A DNA stretch of 64,000 nt from Acanthochlamys bracteata (Eukaryota > Streptophyta > Magnoliopsida > Pandanales > Velloziaceae), in NCBI GenBank assembly GCA_019914995.1, contig CM034144.1, forward strand, positions 6,665,489-6,729,488. Reading direction: 5' to 3'. A program made the position numbers and the translations under genes. The notes beneath the pieces were generated by a model. The model searched no databases. It saw nothing but the letters and a program-made list of their open reading frames with translations, and was not told where the DNA came from. Below are positions 33,601-46,909 of the stretch, in pieces (the stretch's first letter is position 1; every line of letters begins with the position of its first letter).

Positions 33601-34624
33601 GGTGAACGTGTCGGCTGGATTTATGGCTCCGTCACGGAGGACGTCGTCACTGGTTACCGCATGCACAATCGCGGGTGGCGTTCCGTCTACTGCGTTACAA
33701 AACGAGACGCCTTCCGAGGCAGTGCGCCGATCAATCTCACCGACAGACTTCACCAAGTTCTCCGTTGGGCTACCGGCTCCGTCGAGATTTTTTTCTCTCG
33801 TAACAACGCGCTTCTCGCATCCCGCCGGCTCAAGTTTTTACAAAGGATGGCGTACCTTAACGTCGGCATCTACCCTTTCACGTCGCTGTTTCTCATCGTC
33901 TACTGTTTCTTGCCTGCGCTGTCGCTGTTCTCCGGACACTTCATCGTCCGTTCTCTCGACATTACGTTTCTGACGTACCTCCTCATCATCACCATCGCCC
34001 TCATATCGCTCGCGATTCTCGAGGTACGTAGTTTTCATTTATATATCCAAGAAAACCGAAAAGTTTTTTGGCTGATGATCTAAATGTTGTTATAAGGTAC
34101 GGTGGTCGGGTGTCGGCCTCGAAGAGTGGTGGCGAAACGAGCAGTTTTGGCTGATCTCAGGCACGTCGGCGCATCTTTACGCCGTCGTGCAAGGCCTACT
34201 GAAAGTGATCGCCGGAATAGAGATATCGTTCACGTTGACGTCGAAGTCGGCAGGTGAGGACAACGACGACCCGTTCGCCGACCTCTACATCGTGAAATGG
34301 ACGTCGCTGATGATTCCGCCAATCACAATCATGATGGTGAACATCATCGCGATTGCGTTCGGGTTCGCGAAGACCATATACTCGGATGTACCGCAGTGGA
34401 GCAAGCTACTCGGCGGCGCCTTCTTCAGCTTCTGGGTGCTTGCGCATATGTACCCGTTTGCCAAAGGGCTCATGGGACGGCGAGGGAAGACTCCGACGAT
34501 TGTTTACGTCTGGTCGGGTTTAATATCGATAACCATTTCGTTGCTCTGGATAGCTATCAACCCGCCTAAGCCAACCGGAGCTGCTGGAGTTGCTACCGGC
34601 GGTGGAGGATTCCAGTTCCCTTGA
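30656..34624 (+). CDS. CSLD: Cellulose synthase-like protein D (CSLD1/CSLD4-like)
   Basis: Five exons: 30656..31134, 31242..31643, 31934..33137, 33205..34023, 34097..34624; 3432 nt, 1143 residues, full length. A Golgi or plasma-membrane GT2 glycan synthase of tip-growing or dividing cells. N-terminal basic/Ser-rich region ([13 protein letters not shown]), then a degenerate RING-like Cys cluster spanning exons 1-2 ([22 protein letters not shown]). Two membrane helices lie at about 295-340. Catalytic core: SDDGG (about 413), NLDCDHY, VTED (839-841) and HQVLRW (Q..RW, 879-883). Six helices close the C-terminus, ending FQFP. The N-terminal text [12 protein letters not shown]...[11 protein letters not shown] is nearer to the pollen CSLD1/4 branch than to CSLD5, as remembered. 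Coding GC is visibly higher than in neighbouring genes. The promoter is abutted by the HSP70/ARID chimera. Confidence 0.96.
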
Positions 34625-35420
34625 TGAAGTAGAATGTAATAACTAGAATAGAGCGACAGGTTCAGGTTTCAGGCATTCAGCAACAACTTACCAGGAATAA
34701 ATCAGTGGAGTGCCTCTTGAGTTAATGATCAGGATCAGCAGCCAGAAAATTTTTCTAAGGCAAAATTTTGAAGAACTGTTACAAGTTTAAATTTGTTGTA
34801 TTTCTGTTGTAAGAGAATTGTATCTGCACTTTTTTTTTTTTTTTTTTTTTCAGAAAAACTTCAATACAGTAGCGTTCTTAATTGAGTTCAAATATTGCAA
34901 GTACAATCCTGTACAAATATAAATAGCAGTAGAATCCTGACATAGTTAATAACCAAAACAAACATGAAGAATACTTCTCCATATTTACACATTCAGCAAT
35001 CAATGCATTATAGAACACACAGAGGCGACATAATACTGAAAATGTCTAGTAACTTGCGCAAATAACAATGTCAGTATATGATACATCCATCAGGTTATAT
35101 AGGTACACCTTGAGTACGTCCTCACCGAACGAAGATACGATTACATGGAGTCAGGGTAAATCTAAAAGTTATGTCTCCTGAGTTCAACAACTACTTGTTA
35201 GAAATACAGTTTTTGAGCAGTCTATCTAGGCTAATAACTGCTCCACAAGCTTCGGCTATCACAATCTAGTCAAGCTAGAAAAAGCCTTCCTAGATAGATC
35301 AAACAACTATCAGTCATCTTCGTCAAGAGATGGAAACGAATGGATGGACAAAGGCCATTGAGAACTGAATGATCACCTTGAATTACGCAAATTATTGCAT
35401 GGTGGGTTCGATCAGATGAA
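34625..35420. other. Convergent 3' ends of CSLD and ARID genes
   Basis: About 800 bp hold both 3'UTRs. A 21-T tract lies at 34830-34850, downstream of the CSLD stop. No separate gene is seen. Confidence 0.5.
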
Positions 35421-38400
35421 CTAGGAATCTGGCAGCTGGAAAGGAGCACGCACAAACAGTTGGCCGTGCAGGGTAACCACAGCAGAGGTTTGGTGCGGAT
35501 CGATTTTTGAAGGCAAAGTAATGATCTGACAACAAAAAAATTTTTGGAAAAATAAGGTCGTAAGTTTTGCTCGAAATCTTTCTTTGGATGGTGACTGAAT
35601 AATGACCTTCTTAAAGGGTGTGACACCCCAAGGATTATCAGGCTGCTCAGGATCACCAGAGATAACCAAGCGACCTCCAGGATCTGATTGGACATGGACC
35701 TGAAATACAGCCATATCATTATCTCTGCAATGCTTCTTTTACTGCTTGTAATACAAGATACCGCTGAGTTTTTTGCATCATCTCTTACCTCTTCTCTAAG
35801 AAGACCTGGAACTAGAGCATAGACTTCAAAGCAATCCTTCTGCATCAAAAGAACGCATCACCTCCATGAAAACCTTGGTAAGACTAGAGCAAATGTAAAT
35901 TGCTATAGTGTTAACACTCACAGATTGTTAGGTGTGCATAGATGTACTTACAGTTTTCTTAACATTGATCTTCACCCAATCAGCAGGAGACCCGATATCA
36001 ACAACAGAAACACCCATATTGCTGGAACTAAAAAATGCACCTTCAGGTTAATACAGGAATCCAATGGCAAAATACAGCAATACCCATCAAAAGGAGAATA
36101 TGGATTAACTAAGGCTTAAGATATGATTTGCAGTGTTAATCAGATATCTAATTTTGTCTATCTAATTAACTACATTAAATTCCTCTGACTGCAATAGCTC
36201 CTGTATCTTTGAACTTTGTAGGGACTTGGACCATGTAAGAAACACCTAGAAATAATGTGACGATTCTGAAGGAAATCATACTGAGGGCTAAGGGGTGCAG
36301 TATGTGCAACTTTGTCTGGTCGATCTGCACTTGTTGCTTTTTTCCTCTTAAGTCCACCTATAAGTTTAGCATGCACCGAGACAAATAAGTAAGCGTAAAT
36401 CCAAATCCTCATAGCTAAGTTGAGGAGCCATACTGATGCTTTTGAGATGTTTATCACGCTTCTGGAAGGAGGGTGGACTCTTATCCTGAAAAGTAAAAGC
36501 ATTTAAAAGGTAAATGGGTCTATCTTGAATGATAGATTAGCTAGACCACGGAAAGCTCATACAAACCTTAATGATGGGTTCCCCAACTTCACCATTTCCA
36601 AAATGTCGCTGAGAGTGCCAACCCTGCATAGCCCGAGCTGCAGCATCTCTTCTGGTTCGCCCTGATCCTGATGCTTGATTTTCACCAGCCTGGATTTCAA
36701 ATAAAAGGCATCAGAAGCAACAAACGCAATAAAACATTTCATCTATTAGGTACCACTAAAGTTTCATCCAGACCCTTAGAAGGAACTGGAATAATCAGAA
36801 GAAGACCCTTTATAACATATGCAGTCTATTAATTAAAGTATCTTCATAAATAAATGGTATATAACCAATTTAATTAAACAGGAATAATAGAAATAAGAGG
36901 AAATTTACCTCATGTTCAGCATTCACAGGTTCACGGCGGGGCGATGTTGGTACTTCTAACTCACCAATCTCAACCTTATGCTTTTCGTACTCAAGTAGGG
37001 CCTGCACCATGATTAAAAACATGAGATGACAGTAGTCTGAGATGGTAGACTCGAAATACAGCCGACATAGCATGCCATAGAGGAAGTACAATGTTAATTG
37101 ATTTGGACACATTTCGTTACAATCTTGTCTATGCTCAATAAATCAAAGACGATTCATCCTTTGAGCAAATACTTACCATTAGTGTTATGTACAAGTTTAT
37201 ATACGTACAACCTACATATACTGATGATAGGCATAAATGAGTAGATGATGGGAACATTCTGACTATACTCCTTAAAATGATTTATGGAACTTACAGTGAC
37301 ATCACTAAGAGCTAAAATGTTGCAGGAGCCAAAACCTTTTACACGGAGGACTTTCTCTACCAGATTTTAATAGTTAAAAACGATAGTGGCCATAAACATG
37401 AAAGAAAATACTTGCAATCTGAAAGTATTCATATCTTATTGTTTCATACTACGCATATGATTTTTCAATCCCAAACTCAAAATGTACAAAGCTTAGCAAA
37501 AGATCTCATGGAATCAAATACTGACCCAAGTGATCCTATATAGCAAAACAATAAATCAGAACAGGTACTCGAATATATCACCCTGATGGACATGGATGCG
37601 TATGACCATAACAATCTTACAAGCTGTTTCAAACTTGAGAGACTAGACATGTTTAGAGAACACATTATTATATATAGCCTGGTAAAAAAAGTAGCAAATA
37701 TCAAGCATGAACCACTTATATTCTTTATGTTAACAACATACTTGCCTCTAAGCATTACCTTCTCATAAAAAATCCTAAACGACCAAGAGACAGTAGTACA
37801 AGTCCTGCATATACAAATGATCAAACAGAAGTTAGCCCCTTGGTAAATACATCATACAACTCAGATCAAACAAAACGAAAACCCAGATTAAAACTCCATA
37901 GTGGATGAAAGGACACAAGTCAAATAGTTCATTGATCAGGAGGAACTTCCACATGCTAAAATTGAACATAGCAAAAATTGTGAAGCTAGAAGTTGTGCAA
38001 TAAGCCGATTTTGCATACAAGTGATCACATGAAACAATTACCAACATAAATGTAGTACATAAGATTATTGAAGTAATATAGAGTACTAAAACAGAAAAGC
38101 TTAAGATTCATAGGGACTTCATACAAGTTTTGAATAGCACAACAAGGAGTTAGTATCACATCACTTTTGCATTATATGACACATGTACTTCTTCGAAAAA
38201 GGATAGCATAAAAGAAAGTCAAAGGATGGGAGAGCACCAACCAGGTAGAGGTTCCTTTTACTATAAGCCCATGTAATGTAATAAGGTCATATAAGAATCT
38301 TACTTCGGTGGTCTGAAAGTTTCTCCCACTTGACGCCATAGTTTGTTCACTGTGACCTACAAAATAAACAAAAGAAGAACAATTTTCAAAACTAGCGAAT

Positions 38401-39377
38401 AAGAAACTTACACAGACCAACATGGCATACAAATTTAGCAAAAGATCATTTTGACACACAACGCCTACCAATATGATTGAGTCATGCACTTAAATCCCGC
38501 ACTCAAACAAGAAGGAAAGCCAACAAAAGGGGAAAAGAAATTATCCCAAGCAGTGTACTTGCTGAACTTAAAAAGAGACGCCCAAGCTACGTCCTTATGA
38601 TTGTGAGGAAGTACAATGCCAGTGGACGTAAATGCTGCTCAAACTCTCCCATAACTTCCCTTTCACCTTGCTAACATTTCAGTTATCTACATACTGAAAA
38701 TACACACAGGCAAGAAACATAGTACCTGATCATAACCACCCAGCTTGGCAACTTGTCTCCACAACCTGGACAAAACCACAACAGAAGTTACATATCACTA
38801 TGTTTTCAAGTGAAGCAAAGTAAACAAAATCATAGCGAAGCACATCTTACTTAAGGCAGTTTAATTCCTCCCCATAAAACTTGGGTGGCTTGTATTCTAA
38901 GTTCTTAACTCTATGAAAATCCTCCAGCATTTTCATGAAATCAGCTTGCTCCTCCTCTGTCCCAGAATCATAACTATCCAAAAAATTATACTCAGAAAAA
39001 GAGTCCTGGTTAACTACCTCAGCATTAGGGGTACTTCCCCCTCTTGCACTCTCCTCTTTCTTCACAGAAACCTTGGCCAGTTTCTTCTCTTCCAGACCAA
39101 CAGTCAGAGGACTCGTGTCTGGAACAACATCAGAGCCATTCATAGCACCAGTGTCATTTTGTGAGTCAGCCACTTCTGGTGCTTCCTCAACTACTCCTGA
39201 ATTATTGCTTTTATTCAACTGTTCATTTCCCGAGTCCTCCTCAATAAAAGTGTTGGGAACAACTTCATGCAGGCCCTCGCCTTCGACTTCCTCATCAATA
39301 ATATGCTCATTTTCTGAGAGCTCCGGCATCGCATGTTCCGGATCACCACCACTCTCTTTCTCTAGTATATCACTCAT
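35421..39377 (-). CDS. ARID/BRIGHT DNA-binding protein with C-terminal HSP20-like (alpha-crystallin) domain
   Basis: Twelve exons: 39377..38851, 38765..38726, 38356..38304, 37804..37759, 37001..36909, 36689..36567, 36485..36434, 36357..36282, 36027..35952, 35839..35789, 35699..35607, 35525..35421; 1335 nt, 444 residues. The ATG at 39377 is used; the open frame upstream begins only with TTG. An acidic N-terminus (1-130) is followed by the ARID domain: FMKMLEDFHR, KFYGEELNCLKLWRQVAKLGGYDQVT, LWRQVGETFRPP and SWSFRIFYEKALLEYEKH. A basic linker follows. The HSP20-like domain has SNMGVSVVDIGSPADWVKINV, FEVYALVPGLLREEV and NPWGVTPFKK. This ARID-HSP20 order matches Arabidopsis ARID2/3-type nuclear proteins, which are thought to act in chromatin complexes. 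The donors at exons 7 and 8 (ATCA|GTATGG and CTCA|GTATGA) are unusual but restore the family sequence. It is the parent of the truncated copy at 29508-30357. Confidence 0.94.
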
Positions 39378-41293
39378 CTGAACTACCAACCTTCCTTCAC
39401 AACTCAAAAGCTTCTTTATCTTCTAAGTTCTAAGTAACTCATGTACTAAACCCATACAAAACCCAAAAAACTGTTATCCAAGCTTCCAACATTCACTTCT
39501 TTAAATAACTTCCTTAAAATCAATACAAACCTACATTCAAAAATCTACCTTTTACTAGAGACGGGGAAAAAAAGAAGGGAAATCACAGAAATCTCGTTGC
39601 ACCTTAGCACTCAAACAAAACACTAAACCTTACAACCATCCCTTCCGATCAACACAAACCATCAACTAACTTCCATTACAGACTCCAACTCCACAGAAAC
39701 AGAATCAAGAATCCACGACAACAGAAAGACTGGAATATTGAAAAAAAAAACCCTAAATTCTGGTTGTTTGCTTGCTAATCTGCTTTCAACGAAACGAACA
39801 ACACTTGAAATTGAGCCAAGGGGAAGACTTAGCTGTGTTGAAATTGCAGCGGAGAGCCCGATCCAGTTCGATTCCGGCATGAAAGTTGTGAAATTTGGGG
39901 ATTCGTTTTTGGGGATTTTAGGAATTAGGGTTTCTAATTGGGCCCCCAAATTTCTGAAACAATTACAGAGGGAATCAAAATTTTTTTCAGGTAAAGTTAC
40001 CGCCAACGGAAATAGAACGATTATTTTAACTCCGTTAGTTTCATCTATTGTTTTGTAAAAGAATCCCTTCATTATTGGATTTAGTAATAAAAACAAAAAG
40101 CTGTATTTAAAGTGTCTTCTAAATAATAGCGAATATAATGAATAACATTACTCAACATCAGACGTTATATCAAAATTTCTTCTAACGTTCCCAGGAATGA
40201 TTTTTTTCGAATGTTAAGAGTAATATGATAATTAATTTTCCATACCAAATTTAAAATGAAGCAGTATTAGCACAAGAAAGAATTGGTACTTCCTATTTTA
40301 TTTATTACAACACTCATTAGTATTAAAAAAGTACATTCACATAAACGTGGACCATATATGCAAATTATGATAAGTAGGGAATATGTTATGCATAGAAAAA
40401 GACACAGATCACGTGTTTTGAGCGTGCTTTCCTGACTCGCTTTCATTCGTTTTAAAGAGATAAAAAGAAGAGTTCTTCAAAGTTTTCTTGAAGCAAAAGA
40501 ACGTGTTTGATTTCTCTACAGGTATTATTTAAAATTTCATTTTTAGTGCTGAATAATTTTGTTTTTTGTTTTTGTGAGATGCAACAGTTTTATATTGGAA
40601 ATTTGTTTGTAGTTTTTCTTAAAATTTTGGGCTCTTTCTTTTTCGATTAAAAGCTCATTGTATACATTTTTTTTGTCAATATTAACTTATTTTAGAAGCA
40701 AACTTTTTGTGTTTTTAATTTAACTCAATTGTTTCTGGCTCGAATTTTTCAGGTATAACTGCTTATTTTTTCGGGTTGGGGCTTTTTTTTTTTTTGGATT
40801 CAACCATATTGAATTTTATTGTATTCTTTTCTCTTTATTGGTTGTTTTTCTTGTATAATAGCTAGTAAAAGTTCTCATCTTTTATTTGAAAGTTCATTCC
40901 GTAATAAGTTTTTCCTTCTTTTCAAAGCTATTTGAAGTTCTTAACTTGTTTTTTCTTTGAATTGCCGATGGATTTTTTTGTTTGAATTTCTGATGGATAT
41001 CTAAATTCATATTAGAAGTTAAGAACTAATATGGATTTTTTTAACAATTCCATGCTCAAATACAGTATAATTTCACATGGGTTTTACAAAACATTTTAGT
41101 TACTTTTTGGGAATTTCTCACGGCTATCTGAAATTTAGATTAGCAGCTAAAACCTGATCTTAATAGTTGAAAGAGCAATATATGTCTATCTAAAGTTTTA
41201 GTTTTAATTTCATTCCATCCTCCAGGAAAAAGGAAGGTGAATTCGTCCATGTATTAGAGGTAGTCGGCATACAGGAAACTTTCACATTGAAGT
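39378..41293. promoter_or_regulatory. Divergent promoter region between ARID and PILS genes
   Basis: 1.9 kb between two divergent start codons. 39378 to about 39862 is the ARID 5' leader (the part duplicated near CSLD). On the plus strand a leader exon ending CTCTACAG|GTATTA (40521) and an acceptor ATCCTCCAG (41225) define a probable PILS 5'UTR intron of 704 bp. Short open frames at 39662-40096 lie in the ARID leader and are not supported as genes. Confidence 0.5.
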
Positions 41294-44200
41294 ATGGGTT
41301 TCCTAGAACTTCTTGTTACTGCTTCCATTCCAGTTGTGAAGGTGCTTCTGATTACTGGTGTTGGGGCATCATTAGCTTCGGGGTTCATTAATATTCTTGG
41401 AGAAGAATCGAGAAAGAATTTGAACAATGTAAGCGTTCAATATTGTTCTGAATTGACGAGCTTTCTTGTACCAATTTTTTTAGCTTCATTGAAGTTTCGG
41501 ATTCTTAGGAATATGGGGTATTGTAATTGTCTTGATATCTTCAAATTTCTTTGCTTGTCTTATGGCTCCAGTTAATTCGAATTTAAGGAGAATAATTGTT
41601 TTCAGAACCTTGGTTTGTTTGCAGACGTGGATTCAAGTTTCGTATGAAAATTGTTGTCTTGTATATAATATATAGTGGTATAAATGGTTTTGTATTCCTG
41701 GTTAATATATATATATGCTGTAGAGCATCTTTGACTACTTCACTAATATTTATAAATGAGACTATGCATCAAGAAGTTGGTTTTGGGTTGAATTTTGATT
41801 TTTAACTCTGTTGATTGTTTCATGGCAGGTTGTATTTTACGTATTTAATCCATCTCTTGTTGCGACCAACTTATCACAGACGGTAACATGGCATAGCATG
41901 GTTTTGTTGTGAGTTTCATTTTGACTTTCAGTGTTTTTTAATGTAACAATCATTTGAGAGATGCTCAACTGCAAAATCTGGGATGTTTCCTTGCAATAAG
42001 TCTGACATTGTTTATCTCATTTCAATTGTACTTGCTACTAATCAATGACACTTCTATGTAAAAGCATGACGATAGCTTCCAAGTCTGCTTCCGTCTATAA
42101 TTAACATTTGACGTGATACAATGTTATCTCACTTCTAGGTGGTTTATGCCAGTTAATGTCCTGATTACCTTTATTATTGGTTCTGTACTTGGATGGGTTG
42201 TCATCAAGATGACTAAAGCCCCTAAGCATCTTCGCGGTCTTATTTTAGGCTGCTGTGCTGCTGGTAAGATTTCATTTTTACGTACCCCAATTTTGTTTGT
42301 TATGAATCATCCTCATTAACTGTTGTCATTATACTTCACCGGTTTATTCTAGGACTTGTTAAACTTAGGTCCCAAGAATGATGATATCGTGGCATGCAAG
42401 TGCTGCGTGAATTCATTTTATCTGAGATTTTGGACTAATTGCTTGTTTAAAGCTGAGAAGTTGTAAACAAGAGTGCAGCTAATGATTTCTCACTTTGATT
42501 ATTGGTTCAGGGAATTTGGGTAATTTGCTTCTTATAATCGTCCCAGCTGTATGCGATGAAAAGGGCAGTCCATTTGGGCCTTCTGATGTTTGCCACACTT
42601 ATGGCTTAGCGTATGCATCTCTATCTATGGCTGTGAGTTTTCTTTAGTAGTTACTGTAGCGCAGATGCCAATTTCTGTCTTTAAATAGTAAGGATATGCC
42701 TTTTGGTAATACAATCACCAGAATTTAGCTTTATGGATCTTTCTATATTTTCTCACATAGCTAGGAGCAATCTTCATATGGACTTATGTATACAATATTG
42801 TGCGGGTGTCTTCAAATTCAATAGAAGACAGAGGACCTAGAGCTGCATTACTTGAAGAGGATGCAAATTCAGTTCCATACGCCTGTATTGACGAGTCAGT
42901 TTCATGCAAGATTTGCTCTTCACACGGTCATTGTGCGAATAGTCATTGTGGGGATGGAGCAACCTCTCTCGCTAGTTTTGATAAGAAACGTAAGGTAATT
43001 TATGATTTCAACTAGATTAAGAGATTGCTCGACTTATCCTTGAGAATGTTTAGCTCACTCAGACCCCTCCAAAATCCAAAGTTACAATTACATAATTAAA
43101 ACTTGACGACATCCTGTTTGGTTGCTTCTTTCATGACCGAATTTAGCATTCTAGGACTTCTGCTTCATTTTTATATGGCATATGACTTCGCCTTCTGGTT
43201 CTTTGGCTCTGCTTCATCTCTCGTCTGTGTATGATTTTAAATTTGTGGATTTTCACAGGTTCCAGTTTTGGTTAAAGTGAAGACTATTTTCTTACGTATT
43301 TCGGAAGTAATTGACTTGAAGAAGTTGCTTGCACCTTCTACAATTGGAGTGGTATGTTTCAAGCTGCATCCATTCTTCTAAACGAAAGTAGGATCCCTTT
43401 CAAGTTTGTAGTTACAGAGTTAAAGTAGAAAAGATTGCCTTTATGCGTAAAGCTCTTTTGTCTTATGTTTTATCTCTCGATTCTTCCGATAGATTGTTGG
43501 TTTCCTTATCGGTTTGATCCCTCAAATAAGAGAAGCTTTGATTGGTGAAAGCGCTCCTCTTCATGTGATTCATGACTCAGCTAAGCTATTGGGGTATGCT
43601 TTTTACTCTCTACCTGAGGAGATATCTCTGCTGTAGATGTTGCAAGTTCAGCATAATTCTATGCTGTCTACTTCGTTGACCGGCAAAATTAACATCATAG
43701 TTTTGAATACAGCATAAAAAGAGTAAACTAATATGTGAAGTTATTGAATGGATTCATTCCATGCATCCTGAATGATTCCAATTGTGGTTCGTTTATCATG
43801 TAACTGTATAGTGCTCTTTTCATACATCCTGAATGATTCCACTTTTGATTTGTTTATCATATAACTCTATGGTGTCCTAAGTTTATGACTGATGCTGAGG
43901 CACTTTTTCTTTATGTGCAGTGGTGGAGCGATCCCCTCATTGACTTTGATAATGGGAGGAAATCTTATCAAAGGTATTATTGCATCTATTTTTTTGAAGT
44001 TTAAAATTTCCATGTATCTGTTGATGTATCCTCAGAAGTTTGAAAACTTTCCCAGGTTTAAGCGGGACAGGCGTCCGACCTTCGGTCATCGTTGGAATCA
44101 TAATTGCTCGCTATCTGATACTACCCATGTTGGGTATAGTGATAGTTAAAGTTGCGATTCACCTACACCTTGTCCATTCGGATCCTCTGTATCAGTTTGT

Positions 44201-44463
44201 TCTTTTGATACAATACGCCGTTCCTCCAGCTATGAACATTGGTAAGATCAAACAGACTAACTTAATGCGACAAACTGTAAACTTTTCGGCAAATTAATCG
44301 GTCATTCATCTCATTTGTTGGGGAGTTTCTGGTAGGTACTATTACTCAGCTTTTCGGGGCAGGCGAAAGCGAATGTTCAGTTATTTTCTTGTGGTCATAT
44401 GCCTTGGCCTCAGTTGCACTCACGGTTTGGTCGATGGTCTTCATGTGGCTTGTATCTTCATAG
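41294..44463 (+). CDS. PILS: PIN-LIKES (PILS) auxin efflux carrier family protein
   Basis: Ten exons: 41294..41428, 41829..41908, 42139..42263, 42511..42632, 42761..42994, 43259..43351, 43493..43593, 43921..43973, 44056..44241, 44336..44463; 1257 nt, 418 residues. A membrane carrier with about 10 predicted helices. N-terminal bundle: MGFLELLVTASIPVVKVLL, VVFYVFNPSLVATNLSQT, GLILGCCAAGNLGNLLLIIVPAVC. A central hydrophilic loop follows (about 190-240) with CKICSSHGHCANSHCGDG. C-terminal bundle: LLAPSTIGVIVGFLIGLIPQ, GGGAIPSLTLIMGGNL, RPSVIVGIIIARY, LIQYAVPPAMNIGTITQLFGAGESECSVI. PILS proteins act at the endoplasmic reticulum and control how much auxin reaches the nucleus. The length is ordinary for the family. 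I do not assign a number; the AGESECSVI phrase fits the PILS1/3/4-like group, as remembered. Confidence 0.95.
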
Positions 44464-46909
44464 CAAAATTCAGCATTTTGAAGCAGTTCATTATCTTTGC
44501 AATGTGGAAGTTGTGCTTCGTTCGATTCCTTGTTTTGAAGGAGATGATGCGAATAAAAATCAATCACCTGAAACTTCTCAGTGAAAATAACAAGAAAAAT
44601 GTACCTTAAAGGTCTTGTGTTTAGTTCAAGTAGGTACTCATGTTGATATTGTTTCTAAAGATTTCTAATTAAGAACATTGTTGGATTTTGTCAGTTTATT
44701 GCTTTAATGTTTTCCTTTTGCTATTTTGGAATGAAAAACTTTGTCTATCTCAGAAGGTCGTGTTTATTTTGTTATTAAACTCGTTTTTTTAAATAAGTTT
44801 ATAGGAAGTGAGTTTAGAATTGAAAAAAGATTGGATAGAAATTGAAATTTGTAGTAAGTTTATAAATAAAAATTTTTAGTTTTTTTTAAATTTAAAGTTT
44901 AAAAGTGAGTTTCGACAGAAAAAAATTGAGTTTAAAATTTGTATTTATTTTATTTTAAAAAAAAGTCGAAAATAAAAAATAAGTTTTGAAAAATGAGTTT
45001 GAAGCGCAGGTGAATATGCTCAAAAGTGTACAGAGAAGTTTAAAACAGAGTCATGTGTCAGGCCGCATTTTGGAGTCCGTTTTTAAAAAATATTTTTCAA
45101 CTTTTTAGTTTAGATTTTTTAATAAATATTTTATAATAATTATATATAATTTATTTAATATTTTAAAAAATAAAAAAAACTCTTTGTTTAAAATATTTTT
45201 TATATGCACTAAGTATGCCATCGCTCAAACTAGGTGAGATATCTGTCGCTATGCAACTTGTAGTCTAGTATATACTATTGCTATTCAATTTTCCATGAAT
45301 TCAGTCCATAATTAGTTAGGGTGTATTTTTCTCAGATATAGTGATTTTTTTAGAGATAAATTTATGCAAAATGAATTATAAATAATAGATTATTATAAAA
45401 AATATAGGAAGTCATCTTTATATGGGTCCAAAAAAGATTATTTCCAGATGCAAAAGCGTTTTTAAATTTTGATATAGATAAATTTTATAAATATAATTTT
45501 AATTAAATTTTATTAAATTTTTTAACGAATTTTAAAATATTATAAAAAATTTTATGAAAGGGAAGCTAAAAGACATCAGTGAAATAAAATAAAATAGGTC
45601 CCATATGTTAGGGATTGCTTATGAAAAATTGACTATTACTAATTTCTCGCTTAATGAAAAACTTGATCGGTGGTCAGATTGCTGTCATCATCAAAGTTAA
45701 AACTAAATAATTGCGTTTGGAGATTGTATGTTTGAATTTGTCATAGTTGTTGGAGGGGTTTCGTTCAGCTTTTTTTAAATATATTTTTTAATATATATTT
45801 TATAAATATATAAAAAATTTATTTAAAAATTTAAAAAATATAAAAAAAATTTACGAAATAAAATTTTTATTATTTTTTTAAAAATAAAAAATATAATTCA
45901 TTTTTTAAAAAAAATAAAATATTTTTTATTTTAAAAAAAATTTTTATTTCATAAACATTTTCGTTATTATAATAATTGCTATTTGATATTTGCCATGAGA
46001 GTAAAGTTTTAAAAAGAATGAATTCTCCATATAAATCTTCCTTCAATTGAGCAAATTTACCACCGATGTTTTGGCGAGCTCAGTTTCAAAAAGTTATTTT
46101 CTTACAAATAATTTATGTTTTATAATCCACATTTTAAAAACTCTGTTCGGACATATTTACTTCGCCAGTAAGGCAGAAAGTGGATTTTTTTCTGCTAAAA
46201 TTATTTTTAAATAACTTTTTATTTTAGTTTTTACAAATTTTAATTTTTATTAATTATTTAAAACCTATTTTATATAGTATGTTACTTTCATAAGAACGTG
46301 CCTTTCTCCAAATTGACATCTTTTACTTTAGAATCCCATTCTTTAAATAAAAAATAAAAGAGCATGAGATTTCCTTTTAACGGAGCTGTTCGCCTGAAGG
46401 AAAATTTCCTAGAAACAAAGAGCTACATTTCTAGAGTGAGACAGTCGTTGTTCAAGTGAAACAATTAAAAAGAGCATTGCTAAAATCATCCAATCCAAAC
46501 ATTACAACAAAAATGTTCTATGCTTCTTTGAACAAGTTCCCAACGACGGAGGAACGTGTTTCATTGTTTATTTATTGCTTAAAGATATCTATCTAATATA
46601 TATTTTTATTATTTTCATTATTTATATTAATTTCTAAGAAGCTCCACAAATTTCTTTTTTTACCTAACTTTCGAAAGAAAGAAAAAGGTTATTCGAATTT
46701 ACAATAACATAAATAAGTACGGAAGATAGTCAAACTTTAGGACGAATCGGGGCCGTACGATAGTTATTTGGAATAAATTAAAAATGAAAGAAAAGAATGT
46801 TTGTGTGTACAAAAAATACGCTTTTAAGGCCAAACCCAGAAAAGGCCAAACCAAAATCTCGAAATACTCCTCTGCTGCTTCTTCCTACTGCAATTCAAAA
46901 CATTAACCC
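44464..46909. other. PILS 3' region and AT-rich intergenic DNA
   Basis: 44464 to about 44700 is the probable PILS 3'UTR. The rest is AT-rich without a gene. 45700-46080 is a decayed relative of 47580-47790 (both contain aataattgcgtttgg... and later ttgccac/ttaccac...gatgttt), so a local duplication is spread on both sides of the 46910 gene. Confidence 0.45.

Noticed and set aside
33194-33973. Other-frame ORFs within CSLD exons
   Set aside because: Shadows of a GC-rich real coding sequence.
39662-40096. 144-codon minus frame upstream of the ARID gene
   Set aside because: It lies in the ARID leader, is disrupted in the near-identical copy at 30150-30357, and has no domain.
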